DNA from: Amyloporia xantha
Lineage: Eukaryota; Basidiomycota; Agaricomycetes; Polyporales; Adustoporiaceae
DNA length: 64,000 bases
Direction: 5' to 3'
Assembly: GCA_036971615.1 (NCBI GenBank)
Contig: JAYKKR010000056.1
Location: 62,001-126,000, forward strand
In this document: positions 44,685-58,213 of the stretch, piece after piece
Layout of the letters: every line of letters starts with the position of its first letter
Position numbering within the stretch: position 1 is the first letter of the stretch
Program-made: the position numbers and the translations under genes
Notes under the pieces: generated by a model
The model's database searches: none
Seen by the model: the letters and a program-made list of their open reading frames with translations, nothing else
What the model was told of the DNA's origin: nothing

Positions 44685-47600
44685 TCAGATCAAACCCTTG
44701 ATGATATCCGCAGCTGGGACGATTGGTTAGACTTAAATTTTCAAATTGGACGTCCAACATACCTTGCTCGCCCAACGCATATGCTATGGCTACACACAGC
44801 ATAAATTAGAAAATTCAGTGCTGATAATACCATCTGGACACATACTTTGTGTATGGCACCCAACATGAAGGGGCACGATGGACAAATCCACAACTCGTAT
44901 GTTCGTTGTGTGATACACCTGCATGCGTTTCAGCAGTATCTCAAACGAACACACTTGGGCGTTTTACCTTCAACCTGTTGTCTACGACGCCTCCATCTTC
45001 AAGCGGCAACATAGAACAAGATCCGATGCTGTCTGGAAAGTCATCAGGATGACACGACGGCCTCGGGCGAAGAGTATGGTTGACTTACGGAATGAGGTAG
45101 GGTTGGCGCCAGCGGTGCGCAACCAATCTAACAAAGAGGTTAATATGCTTCCAATTTCATGCGCTTCCAACTCGCATACCTGCAATCTCTTCATCGGTCT
45201 CAACATGGCTGCCAGGCAATACCTCATCTACAATCCGCATGTCAATAATATTACTCGCTGATACTTCTATCAGATGCATTTACCACCGATGATCTCGCTG
45301 AAGGGCTCTGTCTTGGCCAATTTTCTATTAAATTTCACCAGCTCCACCATTGAAGTTAGATCTGCGTTATGAGAACGGTGGCACGGTATGTAAGTATTCT
45401 TTATCGAATGATAAAAAATAATCTGGCTTACCGTAGGGTTCCTCGAAAATGTGCGGATCAATCACGGGATAAGCCAGAGGGTCTTTGGATTCGACATGCT
45501 GACACGGCAGTACGTTATCGATATGAGTATATGTATACAGCGCAAGAGCATAACATGACGTACAATTGTGCCTCTTGAAAATGGAGTGTTCATAGCGAGG
45601 CATAATGAGACGTGCGTCTTCCCCGGATTCAGGACAGCTTATGCGTGAAATCAGGCACAGTTTGAGATATTTATGAGCTCCTAGCTTACGTACCTGGCAC
45701 AGCCATAAGTCCAGGAGCGAGAACAATTTCTAGACTGGCAACTTTCTGCTTCAGGTGTTCCAGTTGTACTTGGTACTGTTTCTGAAGACCCTGTGAATAT
45801 TTGCCTGCAGCTGTACCAGCACGGATTCTCTCTGCAAGAGCCTTATGAATTTGAGCCGACTCAGGGCAAATGGTGTCTAGCGGTAAGAAGGTGAAGCTGA
45901 CGGCTGACAGGACGGATGAACCTCTTTCAGCAGTACTTTGTGTTGACGGTGACAGACACAATCAGCTCATCAGCACCCCAAATCAAGGTATGAAAAGTTT
46001 CGAACACTTACTGCAGCATAGGGTTGTGAGTGAGAATCTCATGACCATCAACGGAATCCGCCTTCAGCTCTATTATAGCATCGTTACCAAAAGCAGTTCA
46101 TAGCAGCAGCAGGGAAAGTCGACGAACCATATGTTATTGCTCCAAACGCATGTTCCTGGACATTTGCGCCCACTCCAGGTAGATCAATCTTCACATCGAT
46201 GCCTACTCGTTCTAGAATTTGACGGTCACCAATACCAGAGAGCTCCAAGATCTATAATTATGCAATCAGCTACGGGACCACTAGCTTTCTGTCACCGTAC
46301 CTGGGGAGACATGATCGCCCTGAGATGTACAAATGCCCGTTATCTTCCGAGGATAATATTAACAAAGAATAGGCGTACCCAGCAGCCAGGCAAACTTCTT
46401 TCCCACATTTTGCCTCATACTGCTTACCATCATACAAGAACTTCACGCCACCTGCGGTGAAAGTGCCGTCCCCGTTAGAACGAGTGTCAAGACCAGTCAC
46501 ATGGGCCGCCGCAAGAACCGTAAGGTTCTTCCGGGATGCGACTGGTTGATAATACATCTGAGAGTCGAGGTCAACTCAACTGATCACGTCCAGAATATCG
46601 ACAACGGAACCTACATTACCAGCGTAGCTGCGGTAATGGGTCTCTGGGTCCACCGACATTCCAATCACTGATGTGCCATTGTTCTAATTGATCGTGATCC
46701 GCTTATGAAACTGAGCTAGCAATATGCATAGGGAGACATGTACATTACCCGATGACTGCATGCATCTCAGTCATGTCTATTAAGTAGAAGCAAGCAATTC
46801 ACTCACAAACTCTTGGATACGATGAACACCATGCTTTTTCCATAGCCTGACCGACGGTCAAGATTGAACTGAGGGTGATAAATCAACTACCCACCTGCAG
46901 AAATGGCCTCTCCATGTTAGAAATGACATTCGGAAACGCAACCGGAAGACAGCCTGCTCTTATTGTCAACATTCAATGCTTCGTCCTCAGTAGTAATATA
47001 CCCACCGGAATCTCCACGGTGTGCCATGTCGAATGTCAAAACATCTTGGTCGTGATCAGGCGGCACGAACCTATCGAAGTTGCCATATAGTAGCTAGTGG
47101 ACATTGTACAGAGACCACGTACCTCTCAGCCCGCTTGGAATACTTCTCGAATTGTTCCCAGCCCCAGCCTTCATTGCCTAACTGTCTGAACGCTGACACG
47201 AAGAAGATTACCTCTCAAACATTCAAGACACCGATGTATGATACTGTACCATCCAGATGCTCTCGCGCGGGTTTGTTCCACATGTGGAGGTTGATTGAGG
47301 AGCTGCCACCGAGACCCTTGCCCCTACATGACTGTCAACACGAGTAATATCCCCGACAATGTCGAAGACGCACCGATGCGATGTATACGAGCGATTGCCC
47401 GAATGCACTTGATTGACCTGCTTTGGATGAATGCATATTCACTACTTTAGGATACCTCACTCACCGACTTGAAGGTCCAATCGTACTTCGGGTTGCCCAT
47501 CTGTTTCAGAGCCTGTCCCGAGAAGACTGCGAAATGGTGAGTAGATCGACACGACCGGGTGGGTCTGTACTGACGGATCAGATCGTCGTTTAGATTGGCT

Positions 47601-47859
47601 TCGCCAGCTTCCAGTACCAGGATGGTGATGTGAGGGTTCTCTGAAAGACGTGTAGCAAGGACGAGTCCTGCCGTCTTTTGAACCGTCGCATTCTCTCAGG
47701 ATCACGAATATTATCTTTCAATCAGAGTGATGCTCACCCCACCACCTAAGCGAGTCGTAGCAGTGAGGTAGCCATTCCAGAATAATATACAGCAGGACTC
47801 TTACCGACGATGATATAGTCGAATTCTTTGCCAGACACGTTCTCGATGCGGGCGGTCAT
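44685..47859 (-). CDS. GMC-family FAD oxidoreductase (AA3 type)
   Basis: A flavoenzyme of the glucose-methanol-choline family, probably an alcohol or sugar oxidase or dehydrogenase. I could trace 25 exons, including an 8-bp exon at 47738-47745 and a 19-bp exon at 46301-46319, together 587 codons after one correction. Landmarks: FAD-binding FDYIIVGGGTAGLVLA and VLEAGE; GMC signature 1 GKGLGGSSSINLHMWNKPA; signature 2 AGAIMSPQILELSGIG; C-terminal HSIGSCSMLPLEDGG and NIRVVDLSIVPLHVGCHTQ. These place the two active-site histidines (HSIGS and CHTQ). The C-terminus is EQAADIIKGLI. No signal peptide is seen, so it may be intracellular. An extra A in exon 10 (near 46834-46838) shifts the frame between AMEK and HGVHRIQEF. 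All other junctions agree. The substrate cann0t be told. Confidence 0.88.
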
Positions 47860-49520
47860 ATCTATGAGATTTGGCGGTAGAGTTCGGGTTTGAGGTCTCG
47901 AAGAGATAATGCTAAAGTTGGACGATGGAGCAGTGAAGGCAGGCCTGGCAGCTTTTATATGAGAACATGATAGAGTTTATCATGCGCGAACAATAACCTA
48001 CTATGACCTAGACTGAAACATTTTGTGCTACGGCGCTCCCTGAGCACCACTGACCGCTGCGTGACCGAGGATTAAGCGCATGAACCGATATTCGCTGCCC
48101 GCCCTTACATTGACATCCATCAATCGCCGCAACTGACAAGAACACCTCTATCAGTAGTCCTATAACTGACCTCTTGACCTTCGAATTTCATTCATAGTCA
48201 TGAATTTGTTATTTCTGACGATCAGGAATATTTTGCATTGCTATAGACCAGCCAGGCCGTCCCTGAGATGCCATCCCGATAGCAGGATAACGTGTTATGA
48301 TTCCGATCGGTAGATCCCCGTTGTGCGCTAGAAGACGGAACGCGTCCGTGGTGGGACCAGTCTTAGAGCATCAATTCCGACTCGGACATTGTAATCCACA
48401 AACGCCCTACTAGTACAACAAGTGTTACCACTGGTTTGAGCGGGACGGTTGATACCTTACCGGTTAAGGTGTTCTCGACGCTCCGCAAGAACAAACTCAT
48501 TCACCCCGAAGTCAAAAGCACCATCGGCAGTTCACGGAGGCTCGTGCTATGACGTGTTAGGGTCGTCCACGGTCCCATAGCGGGGGACAGTAGGGACTCT
48601 GTCCTAAGGTTGCCCTACGATACGCCCTACGACGCGCTCTATGCTCATTGCTCACGCGGTCCCATGGCGGGGAGGACATTGACAATAGGGACTCTGTACT
48701 AACCATCACGACGTAAACGGTAGACGGCACAACGGACTCACGCGGGAATTACTAGCGTTGGCCCATGGAATCCGGAGTCATTCATCGCTTGAAGCTTCAC
48801 TGACTGATGACTGTCATTTTTATTCGACCACTACCCGCAGTGTTGAAGCGAATAATATACAGAATAAGGCACAAGCAATGACGAATGTGATCCCACTCTG
48901 CACACAGCGGCAGTCATGCAAAATGGCCCGAATACCACGGAATGAAAGAAGAGAAGGAGAGATAGAAAAGACTCACTACTAGTGATATACTTCCCTACTG
49001 TTTCGCTGCGTGTTCCATCGGTCAAGCTTCGGAGAAGGTGTCAATGCCCACTGATGGATCCGTTACGTAGGGATATGTCACGGTGTAGTTTATGGTCTTC
49101 GACAAGCATCATCGCTCTGATGTACGCGGACTTGCATCAATTCAACGCTTTGGACAGGGTTCAAAGTTCAGTAGCACAAAGCAGTTCACCAGTCTATGGC
49201 GGAAATTTCGAGGCGAATTTATGCCTTGTCGTTTTATTATTCGCACTATATAAGGACAGAATACAGGTAATCTATCTTTGGAATTTTGCCGGATAGCTCC
49301 GCGTATGGCCTTGTGACCGCTGGGGAGATTGGTCGATAATCAAATGGAATGGGGAAAAATGCCCTGCACGTCACTTTTCCCCTTTACCAACTACTTCCGC
49401 TGAGCTATCTTCACTGTTGCGAGAGGCCCGACGAAGACTCTGGGTCGAGTGTGGGTGCCAGGCGAGACAGAAGCGGGAGAGAATATTAACTGAATTAGCA
49501 GGATTTAGGGGGGTATTTCG
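47860..49520. other. Intergenic region with a short imperfect duplication
   Basis: No gene recognised. An imperfect direct repeat lies at 48568-48607 and 48654-48707 (CACG(G/CG)GTCCCAT(A/G)GCGGGG ... TAGGGACTCTGT). A minor ORF at 48758-48982 (+) has no motif. The region likely holds the divergent promoters of the two flanking genes. Confidence 0.45.
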
Positions 49521-52500
49521 GTGGACAGCCCGATGTCGACAAGGCAAAACAAGAAACGCAAGGGACGCAGCAATGTCATGAACCGGGAACGCACCGTCAC
49601 CACGCTCACTGAAGGCCCTGAAAGCTCTTTCCTCGTTCCAACCCCCACAGAGGAACCAGGCGGTAACGTCATGTCTTCGCCTTTTTCTGTTGCTTCGTCA
49701 GCCGGTGCACCCAACATGTCTCCTGCTGCTTTCCAGATGGGCCCTAATAACTTCGGTCCTTTCCCCTACAACGGCTACATACCTCCCATGCCAGCGCCCA
49801 ACTTTGCGCCCCAGCATCCTCCCCAGCAGTTCTTTCCATCGCCACCGCAAGGACCTCCTGGTCAAAAAGATCTTGAAATGCTCGAAAGGCTGAAGGAAAC
49901 CATAAAAAACGGCCAGCATGAATTCTTCCGTGCTGTCCCGCAGCCAGCTACTCTCGCTACTCTTTACCAAGGCCCCAAAGAACTTTCAATCACAGGTGCC
50001 TCCCCATCCGGAGCAGGCACCTCTGGATCATCAACAAGCCAACGTTGACGTGAACATGACTCCTAGTGATGTCCCTACTGGTAATGGCTCCGCCAATAGC
50101 TCAGCTGGCCCTACTCCCTGAGCTTAGCCGTGGGCTCGCTTCGCAATCATCAGAAGCACGGGATAGCTCTCGGAAGTCGTTGAATCAGCCTCCAATGAGC
50201 GACTCGGAGTCGAATCTAAATGTACCCTCTGCTTCCACTTTCGACTGCCTCGTGTTGCGGCTGACTCAGTTATTCCCGTTTGACAGACTGTCATGCAATC
50301 ACCGATCAGTGCTGCTCTCTCAATTCCGTACACTGGTCCCAAGTATGAATTTAATCCAGGTCCTATGGTGTCGATTTTTGGGAAAGACTCTCGGGATGGA
50401 AACCCTTCCAACCATGGAACCTCTTCGGCCTCTAAAACTCAACGAGTCACTCATGATATGACTGATAACCACTCTGAAGTACCTCTACCTGGTTCACGAA
50501 GATATGAACCGCAAAATATCAGCCGGACACAATCGGAGAGGTCTATCATCAATGAGCCGCCCACGCCGGAACAGAAGTCGTCTGTATTGTCGCCTGGAAA
50601 GTCGTCTGTCTACGATGGTAAGGATGACTTACGGCCTCTCCGAGAATCTAGCTGGTCACATCGTAATGGCACGGATGATAAACAGCGATACGACACTGAA
50701 CGCTCTGGGCAAGTGAACGGGCGCCCTAGCACAGGAAATGGTAACGACAGTCGGGGGCCCGGTCAAAGTCCAAGGTTTTTCAATAGGGAGAGAGACCGTG
50801 ACCACGACCGTGATCACGATAGAGATAGAGACTGGGAACGTGACAAAGACAGACGGCCAGATTACAATCGGTTCAGAGACGACAGGCGGAATGACGACCG
50901 TACTAGGGTTCCTGAAAGCCGCCGACAATTCACGGAGCAGCGTCACTATGAATCGCGATGGGGAGATCCTGTTCGCCGCTACGAGTCGAAGCCGCCTGGG
51001 GATTCGTCTACTCTATCGCGCATGAATTCTCTGGATGATCGGAACCCCCCTCCTGAGGCTCGACCTCGCACTCTTGGTGAGGAACGCGCTATCATTCGGC
51101 CTCCTCTTGATGCGTCAACAAAGCTCGCCTCGGATGACCGCCGTCCCACAGGGCCTCCGGCAGTGGATGACCGATCTGTCAAACCTGCTGAAGACCGCCG
51201 CCCTCCACCTCTTTCCTCTGCAGACCGTCAAGCAAGGGATGTTGATGATCGGAGGCCCCCTCCGTCTCCCACGATTCCTTCTGATAGATCGGTACGGTTG
51301 CCTGATGACCGTCGTCCTCCAATGCCTCCGCCACCCCTTGATCGTTCGGGGAGGCTTTTGACTGACGATCGTCGGATACCACCTCCACCTCCGACTAATG
51401 AACGACTGGTGCGGCCCTCCGATGACCGTCGTCCTCCGCCTGGCGTCGCCTGTTCCTAGTCAATCGGCAGGTTCGGTCGGCGGAGGAACGCCGTCAAACG
51501 ATACCTCCTTCGCCGACAATGGGTGACCGACAGGTAAGATCTGGTGATGACCGCCGTGTGCCTTTACCCCCGCCGTCAAGTGCAGATAGAGATAGACAGA
51601 CCCGCCCACCTCTGGACGACCGCCGCCTTCCCTTGACTTCAAGTATAGACCGCATAACTAGGCCAAATGACGACCGTCGTCCACCATTTCCCTCCAGCAT
51701 CTGAGGATCGGACCAGTCGTCCTACTGCTGTAGCTCCTCCTGATGACTCGGCTGCTTCTCGACCTCCATTCGAAGATCGTAGTCTTCGCAAGCAACCTAA
51801 TCAGGATGATGTTAAGTCTCGTCCACCTGTCCCTCTGGAAGACCGCATCAGCCGCCCTCCGGTATCCCTTCAGGAGCGGTTGGGTGGTAACAGTAGATCA
51901 GATGATAGGTTCAATCATCCTCCTCGCCCAGATGATCGTCTCAGTCGTCCTGCACCCTCTCTGGAAGAGCGTCTTTCTCATGCACCTCCGAGTGCAGATG
52001 ACCGTAACCCCCGCCCTGCGGCTGTTGAAGAACGTCTGACTCGACCGACGTTGCCCCCGTCTACTGCTGCTTCTGCTTCTGACCGTACTGCTCGCACTGG
52101 TCCTGATGATCGCAACATGTTACTGGCTGAGCCTGCACGTCCCCCGGCTGGTCCCCCTGACCGTGCTAGCCGTCCCGATGAACGTGGACGGCCTCTCATA
52201 TCTGATCGGGGCGCCCCTCCTCCGTCTGCTGCGGCTGCGGCTGGAGAGCGTGGGCCGCCTCACCGCACCTTGTTCTCGACCCAGTCCCAGTCCCGATCCC
52301 AATCGCTTGTTCGTGCTTCGCCTCGCGGTGCTTTCAAGCCGCGCTCGCCAACACGTTCTCCTGCACGTTCAGAGATACGTGAGTTCCGTCCACCTGGTGA
52401 GCCGCCGCGTGATCGGGCCGAAATACGACCACCATATCGTCATGAGCAAGATAGGTATACTGGTGACCGACGCTCTGATATGATGGACGTGGACCCGCCG

Positions 52501-53518
52501 TCTAGCCGATTCAGTGCTCCCTATCGCCGGCCTCCTTCTCCTGTGGCAGCCGATAAGTGTAGATCCTTATGCGTCTCGCCCAAGGCCCTGGACGGGCGAA
52601 GGATATCCAGATGAGGCTGCGCGACGTCCTCCGCTGGAGGCTCACACATATGGACGTGATTGGCCGCAAGAGGACCGTACATATGCTGAGGAGTGGGATG
52701 CACGAAGCGGACGTACATGGGAACGACCCGTTCGAGAGTACGAGCGGGATAGATATGTGGAACGAGATGCGGTACCCAACAATGGATGGGAGACGCGCGA
52801 GGAGCGTGAGCGCAGGGTGTCGTCTACGTTTCCTCCTCCCGTCGACCCTCCGAGCGCCGTACCGCGGCCTTTCGAGCAGCGTCCTCTGAGCTCTCGATTG
52901 ACCGACACGTTTGCCGCTGAAGAGCCTCGTTATGGAAGAGACTTGGAACGCGCAAGATATCCTCCAGTGGACCCCGCCAGTTCATCGTTTTCCCGGGTCA
53001 GAGCACGGAGCCCCAGTCCGTTAAGGCGATCCGGCGGCGTAGACGACTTGCGTCCGCCAGTTAAGAGGGCTCGCGAAGATGGGTACGTGGCGTCTGGGTA
53101 CTATTCACCTACTCCTGCTGTGGGAGAGCCTCCCCGCGCGGTACCGCCAGGTGGCGACTATCCGCCACGCCTACGAACGCCGCCTGTCAACAGTTCATCG
53201 TACTACGAGGGTCTGCGTGGACCTGCTGCGCCTCCGTATGCAACTAGTCAGCCAGCGGTGCCGTTGCCCCGTGAGCGAGATTATGCAGATTCACGAGACA
53301 GGGCACCTCCAGGGCCGGATGTCGGAGGCTACCAACCTTACGATAGGCGCGAACCTTTGCCTCGCATGCCTCCTCCGCGTTCGCCTCCCCCATACAACGA
53401 TCGCTATAGCAGGGATGACAGGAGATTCAGTGTGCCCCCGCGTAGTCATGCAGTAAGTAACTTTCCATTTCGTGATGAGGACTTGTTGTGCTGAATGTAT
53501 TTTGTGTTATAGGCCTAG
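49521..53518 (+). CDS. Long disordered DDRRPP-repeat protein, unknown function
   Basis: About 1,280 residues, almost entirely low complexity. The start MDSPMSTRQNKKRKGRSN is basic and nuclear-signal-like. A short ordered patch, LEMLERLKETIKNGQHEFF, lies near residues 115-135. From about residue 370 come RDRDHDRDHDRDR runs and then more than a dozen copies of a unit like DR(S/Q)xRxxDDRRPPP. Around 53040 the protein reads DLRPPVKRARED. Introns are seen at 50221-50285 and 53453-53512, the second giving a two-codon last exon. Five single-base frame breaks occur at about 49965, 50115, 51450, 51700 and 52550. The same repeat style continues across each. This indicates one gene with assembly indels or recent damage. 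RS/DR-like proteins often act in RNA processing, but that is only suggestive. No homologue is recognised. Confidence 0.7.
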
Positions 53519-53960
53519 ACGCGATATATCAAGCATCTAATGTCTTTGAATTCCCCGTGCCCCGTGCCTGTATTTGTCGTTCTTGTGCCATATCTTGGTT
53601 GTACATGTACGCGGCGTATATTCTTATGTCTATACACCATACACGATCTGCTCTCATGTATAGAATTCGCTCTTCTCTTGTATATATATCCGGAGATCTA
53701 TGTTCATATGCTCTATGTTTTTGCATACGCTTTCTTTCTACTGCACGACCCACTCTCAGCTACAGATCCGTAGGCTATCTGCCAAAGGTACGTTGTACAT
53801 GAATGTTTGAGCAGTCAACTATCCGAATGTTACGCCGCTGCGGTAAGTGACTGGAGTTTTCCCACGATCATGCGAGCGCCTTGTCGCGGTTAGCGGGGGT
53901 GGCGGTACAGACGCCATAGTTCAGTGACTTGTCCTCTTTCCCTCACAATACTGACTCACC
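53519..53960. other. Spacer between the DDRRPP gene and SNX3
   Basis: T-rich stretch after the DDRRPP gene stop, probably its 3' end, followed by the promoter of the SNX3 gene. No ORF with motifs. Confidence 0.5.
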
Positions 53961-54679
53961 ATGACTGCTGTATCACCATTTGCACGCAGTAGTGTGTTTG
54001 ACGAGCCTCGAATCGGAGGTCGTGAGCAGACTGTAAGTCATCTGGTCGAAAATTTTGCTCCATAAGACATGAATATGAACAGGCAATGCTTCGTGCTTGC
54101 AGATTGAGGAAATGTACAGTGTGCCAGAGAGTTTCCTAGAGATTGAAGTTCGTAACCCACAAACGCATGGTAAGTCAGGATAATTTATGTATGCTTGAAT
54201 GGAATGACATTGCTACTTTCTGATAGGTTTCGGTCGGAAGATGTACACTGATTATGAGATCGTGTGCAAGGTACGTGCCACAGTTCTCTTTCCTCCAAAC
54301 CCTGCTTCAATGAGGTTCATCCGTATAATCTGGTAGACTAACATCCCTGCGTTCAAATTGCGTCATTCGGTCGTACGCCGGCGATATTCCGACTTTGAAG
54401 CATTCCGTGACATCCTCGAACATGAATCGACACGGGTGAACATACCCCCTCTGCCAGGCAAAGTCTTCACAAACCGGTTCTCTGACGAAGTCATTGAATC
54501 GCGACGAGAAGGGTTGGAGCGTTTCCTTACTGTCGTCGCCGGCCACCCCCTCTTGCAGGCGAGTCTTATCAGTTCGATGCTCTGTTGTAAACACTCATGC
54601 GCCCAATGGACAGACTGGTAGCAAAGTGCTTTGTGCCTTCCTGCAGGATCCCGCCTGGGACAAGAATCAATGGCAGTGA
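53961..54679 (+). CDS. SNX3: Sorting nexin 3 / Grd19-type PX protein
   Basis: A small PX-domain protein that binds PI3P on endosomes and returns cargo to the Golgi with retromer. Five exons: 53961-54032, 54103-54169, 54227-54270, 54337-54558 and 54614-54679. The PX core contains [21 protein letters not shown] (RRYSDF contacts the lipid), then NIPPLPGK and RREGLERFL. The end, [16 protein letters not shown], matches the family C-terminus. Length is about 156 residues, close to the usual 162. The last intron starts GC (CAG|GCGAGT) and ends AG. No GT donor keeps the frame. It converges on TRS65, whose stop lies 249 bp away. Confidence 0.92.
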
Positions 54680-54927
54680 ACGCAGATGCCTGATGACTTC
54701 TTCATTGGAGGATATTTACCTCTGGTGATACCGTCTCATTCCAATTCTGGCCCTCACAAGTTATTGTGTTGTTGCACGTTTTGTATATCATGTAGTCAAA
54801 GACGTGAGATTTCGCGTCATGACTACGTTCATCTGTAATTGTACTTTAGGCAAAGTTCACACTAAGACTAACCCAGCACAGAAAGCAATATCGGGATGCG
54901 ATGGCCGTCAGGCCGACAACCACACTC

Positions 54928-57900
54928 TTAGTTGTATGGCTCAATGTGTGGTTCGTGGACCACAACATCCATGACAGAACTACAAAGCCAAAGCCAAACG
55001 GTGAGCCATCTCAAAAACGTCCAGATTTAGACGCACCGTAAATGCATGGTATAGCCCGTTTGGATATCTGTTAGTATGAGTTCGTCGATGGGGTGTACTC
55101 CGGGAGTCAGTGCGAGGAAATCCATTCGCACAGACTGACAAGTAGATGGTAGCAGTGGTCTAAGGAGGATGTTCAGTAAAGGTACCCTACAGATGCTCAA
55201 GGGACGCACCCAACGCGCACTCGGTTTTCCAACGGTAATATTCCAGGTGCTCCAAGTTCACCCTTCCTGGCGTTATCACCGTGTCCCTTCCGCCGCCGTC
55301 TCCGTTCGTGAGGACGACTGACCTCAAATCGCCGCGTCCATGATGACTGGTTGAAGACAAAGATGTCTAGCGTGAACTGGTCCAAAGGATGGATCTCGCC
55401 AGCTCCACGCCCATTCCCTTTCGCTCTTCCTTTACCCTTGCGGTCTATAGGCAGAAGTCCTACAGACACAATGATAGGTTGACCACCCGTCGCCGCCTTC
55501 GTTTCCACCTCTGCCCCCACCTCCGCTCCCATAGGGAATCCTGCGACGTTGACACCAGGCGTGGGTAGTGCGCTGCCGCGGTCACGCCTCATCTCCACGC
55601 TTGGACCCACCGTACCACCGCCCGTCTGCTGCGCTAGAGGTGCTTGCCAGAACGGAGTCGGAGGAATAGGGGGTGGCGAACCTGTGTACGCGGGATACGC
55701 AGGGGTACGCGGTGTAGACGGCTCCTCACCCACGATGCCGTCTGCATGCGCTGACCCCGCCCCTACGCCCAAGGATGAGAAGGAGAAATACGAGTCATGC
55801 GGGCTCGGCAGGTTATACGTCGTGGGTGAGCGTGTGTACGTCGACTGGAACGCAACAGATGGCAACATAAACGACGCCCTGTTGTTTGCGGCGTTCGAGT
55901 TGGTCATGGGATTGGCGTGCCCTGCAGTAGGCGTCGGAGGACCGGTAGGCTGCACTTGAGGCTGATTGGCCGGGTTCAACATAGCCGTTGGACCTTGGTA
56001 GTTGATCGGCGAACGCGCTTTGCGCACGTCATTATCAGGGGCGGGCGAGTCGAGGGCACTGAAGGTGAATCGCCTGTTGCCTGCAACAGACGGACCTGGA
56101 CCAACGGACTGTCTAGGGGTAGTCAATAGCGATGAACCTGCTCCTTGCGGTGCAGGCGCAGGGGTAGAAGGGAAGGGTGATGCGGGAGTGGGCAATACAG
56201 CCGGTTCGGAGGGATCGGCAGTTGAAGGCGCAGAACTGCGCGTAGACGCGGTAGAGAAATTGAGCTTGCAACTCCAATAGGAAGCATATACGCGGGTTGG
56301 GTATGACAACGCCTGTTCTGATTCGGACATAGCTACCAATTCGCCAGACATTGCATCCGTAATTCGTTCAAAGGGTCGCACGCTGATATTGATTGAGACA
56401 GACCGCCGCATCTCCTGCGCGGCCGCGATTACACTCGCCCGCTTTCCCGCCGCCGCACCCCCCGACGCTCCAGTCAGTGAAAATTCGTCCACTTCCGGCG
56501 CGCGCAGGAACGAGACTGCATACAGTAAATTCACCTGCTCGCGAGGGCCGATTCGCAGCGGGAACACATCGGTGCCGTCACCCCAGCCGACGAGGACAGT
56601 CTTGGCACCTGTTCCACTGACAGAGACGTCTGCGCGTTTTACTTCGAAGCTGTACTTCGGTATGGTGGAGTTAGGACTTTCGTCGAAAAGGTTCTCGATC
56701 TCAACGGAGAGCACTACGGTGTGCTCCTCGTTCCCCGCCTCGCGCTGCTCACGCGTACTGAGCGTGTCATCATCACCCCGTCCGAGTCATCTCCGTCAGA
56801 GACACTGCCGTCTCCGTTTGCGGTTCGGCCGTTCTTCACACTGGGGCGAGGAGCGTTCTGGGGGAGCAGGAAGTATGGCACGAACACGGTACGCATCCGA
56901 ACGTGGAACCCGGACACGATTTTCATCGTCTTGCGGAATGACTTGCGGAATGTCGCACTGGCGGGTGTAAGAGGCAGTTTAGCGTTCTTGATTGTTGCCG
57001 GATTAGAAGGCGCGGCCTTGGTGATCGACTGCTGCTGCGCCGACGATGAGGGTGTCGAGAGCGGAGGGAAGTGAGAATGCAGTACGACGGGTCGACGGAC
57101 CAAGGCGAGTGGAGGAGGTCTAGCGGCGGATCGGACGATGACGCAAAAGTCGGGTCTGTGAATATTAGTGACAGTAATTAGAATTGCATGCCAACAGCCC
57201 AGGAGTTCATATACTTGCCTGCCTTGAGACCTTCCAGTAGGTTGACTTCTACGAATCCGGAGAGTTCATCGTCATGTTCGCCAGACGCGAAACTGCCATC
57301 ACCAACATCCGGCTTGGCAGGTGTGGTAGGGTCGAGCATGCCTGCAAGACCCCCTGCCTCTTCAATCAGTGTAGCAAGGGACCTACGAGCTGGGGTCACC
57401 GGCAATGGCTTTTCACGCAAGGTGGTCGAGACGGTAAGGGAGAGCAGCGGGTCCGGAAACTTAGTGGTCATATAGCCTGCTCGCGGTATGAATGAACCTG
57501 TCCAACAAGCGAGAGTAGGTAACTCACGTACGAGCACCGACATACGGTACACCGCGACCCATTCGCTCTCCTCTGGTGCCCATAGCAGCGCAAACGCGTC
57601 AGACGTATCACGAGCAGGTCCCAGCAACTGCTCGCCCCAGACACCGGACGCGAGAGGGGTGCCCTGCGCTTGCACGTACTGGCGATCTGATTCAGCTGCC
57701 GATGGAATCGGGTGTGGTGTCGAGGGGGAAAAATGGAGGGATGTGTGGCCGCGAGTAGAGTGCCCGGTTTTCCCTTTGCCATAGAGGTCGTGCGCGGGGG
57801 CACGGGAGGTCGTCCGATCGCTGGAGCAGACGTCTCGGGTGCTGGAGAAATGTACGACGCATCGTATGAGATTTGGAGGTGGGCGAGGAATGAAAGCAGG

Positions 57901-58213
57901 CGGATTGGGGTTTGGCTACAGTTTCCGAACCTGGTTCGCCCTCGGGGGAGTGTTCGGAAAGCGGATGACGAGGAGAAAGTCAATATTCTCGTCTATTGTC
58001 GTTTTCGAGAGTCAGCACTGACCGACCAGCACATGGGTTCAATTGATGCATCTTACCAAAGAATGCCACCTTCCTGTCCGTAGGTTCTGCACGGAGACGG
58101 GTCAACCACTCCTCAGCTTTGTCGCCGTCATAGTTTACGGGAAATTCAAGAGATGACTGCGGTGCGACGACCTCAAGTAAGCCTGAGTTGAATAATTCAT
58201 CGAAATTGGACAT
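54928..58213 (-). CDS. TRS65: TRAPPII complex subunit Trs65
   Basis: Subunit of the TRAPPII tethering complex that activates Rab GTPases at the Golgi. Six exons: 58213-58057, 57992-57528, 57476-57215, 57155-55210, 55186-55037, 54979-54928. Family landmarks: the start MSNFDELFNSGLLEVVAP; ENIDFLLVIRFP; LAHLQISYDASYISP; FRKTMKIVSGFHVRMRTVFVPYFLLP; DVFPLRIGPREQVNLLYAVSFLRAPE; and the last exon SVMDVVVHEPH. A Pro/Ser-rich linker of about 200 residues lies in the middle. Three one-base frame breaks sit by homopolymers at about 57944, 57724-57733 and 56776-56779, with clear family sequence on both sides. Exon 3 could be read as using a GC donor, but a GT donor five bases on (GGCAA|GTATATG) keeps the frame. 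Confidence 0.85.

Noticed and set aside
57160..57220. GC-AG intron in TRS65
   Set aside because: CAG|GCAAGT is possible, but the GT donor at GGCAA|GTATATG joins in frame to PDFCVIVRSAARPPP and on to conserved sequence. The GC reading would lead into a wrong frame.
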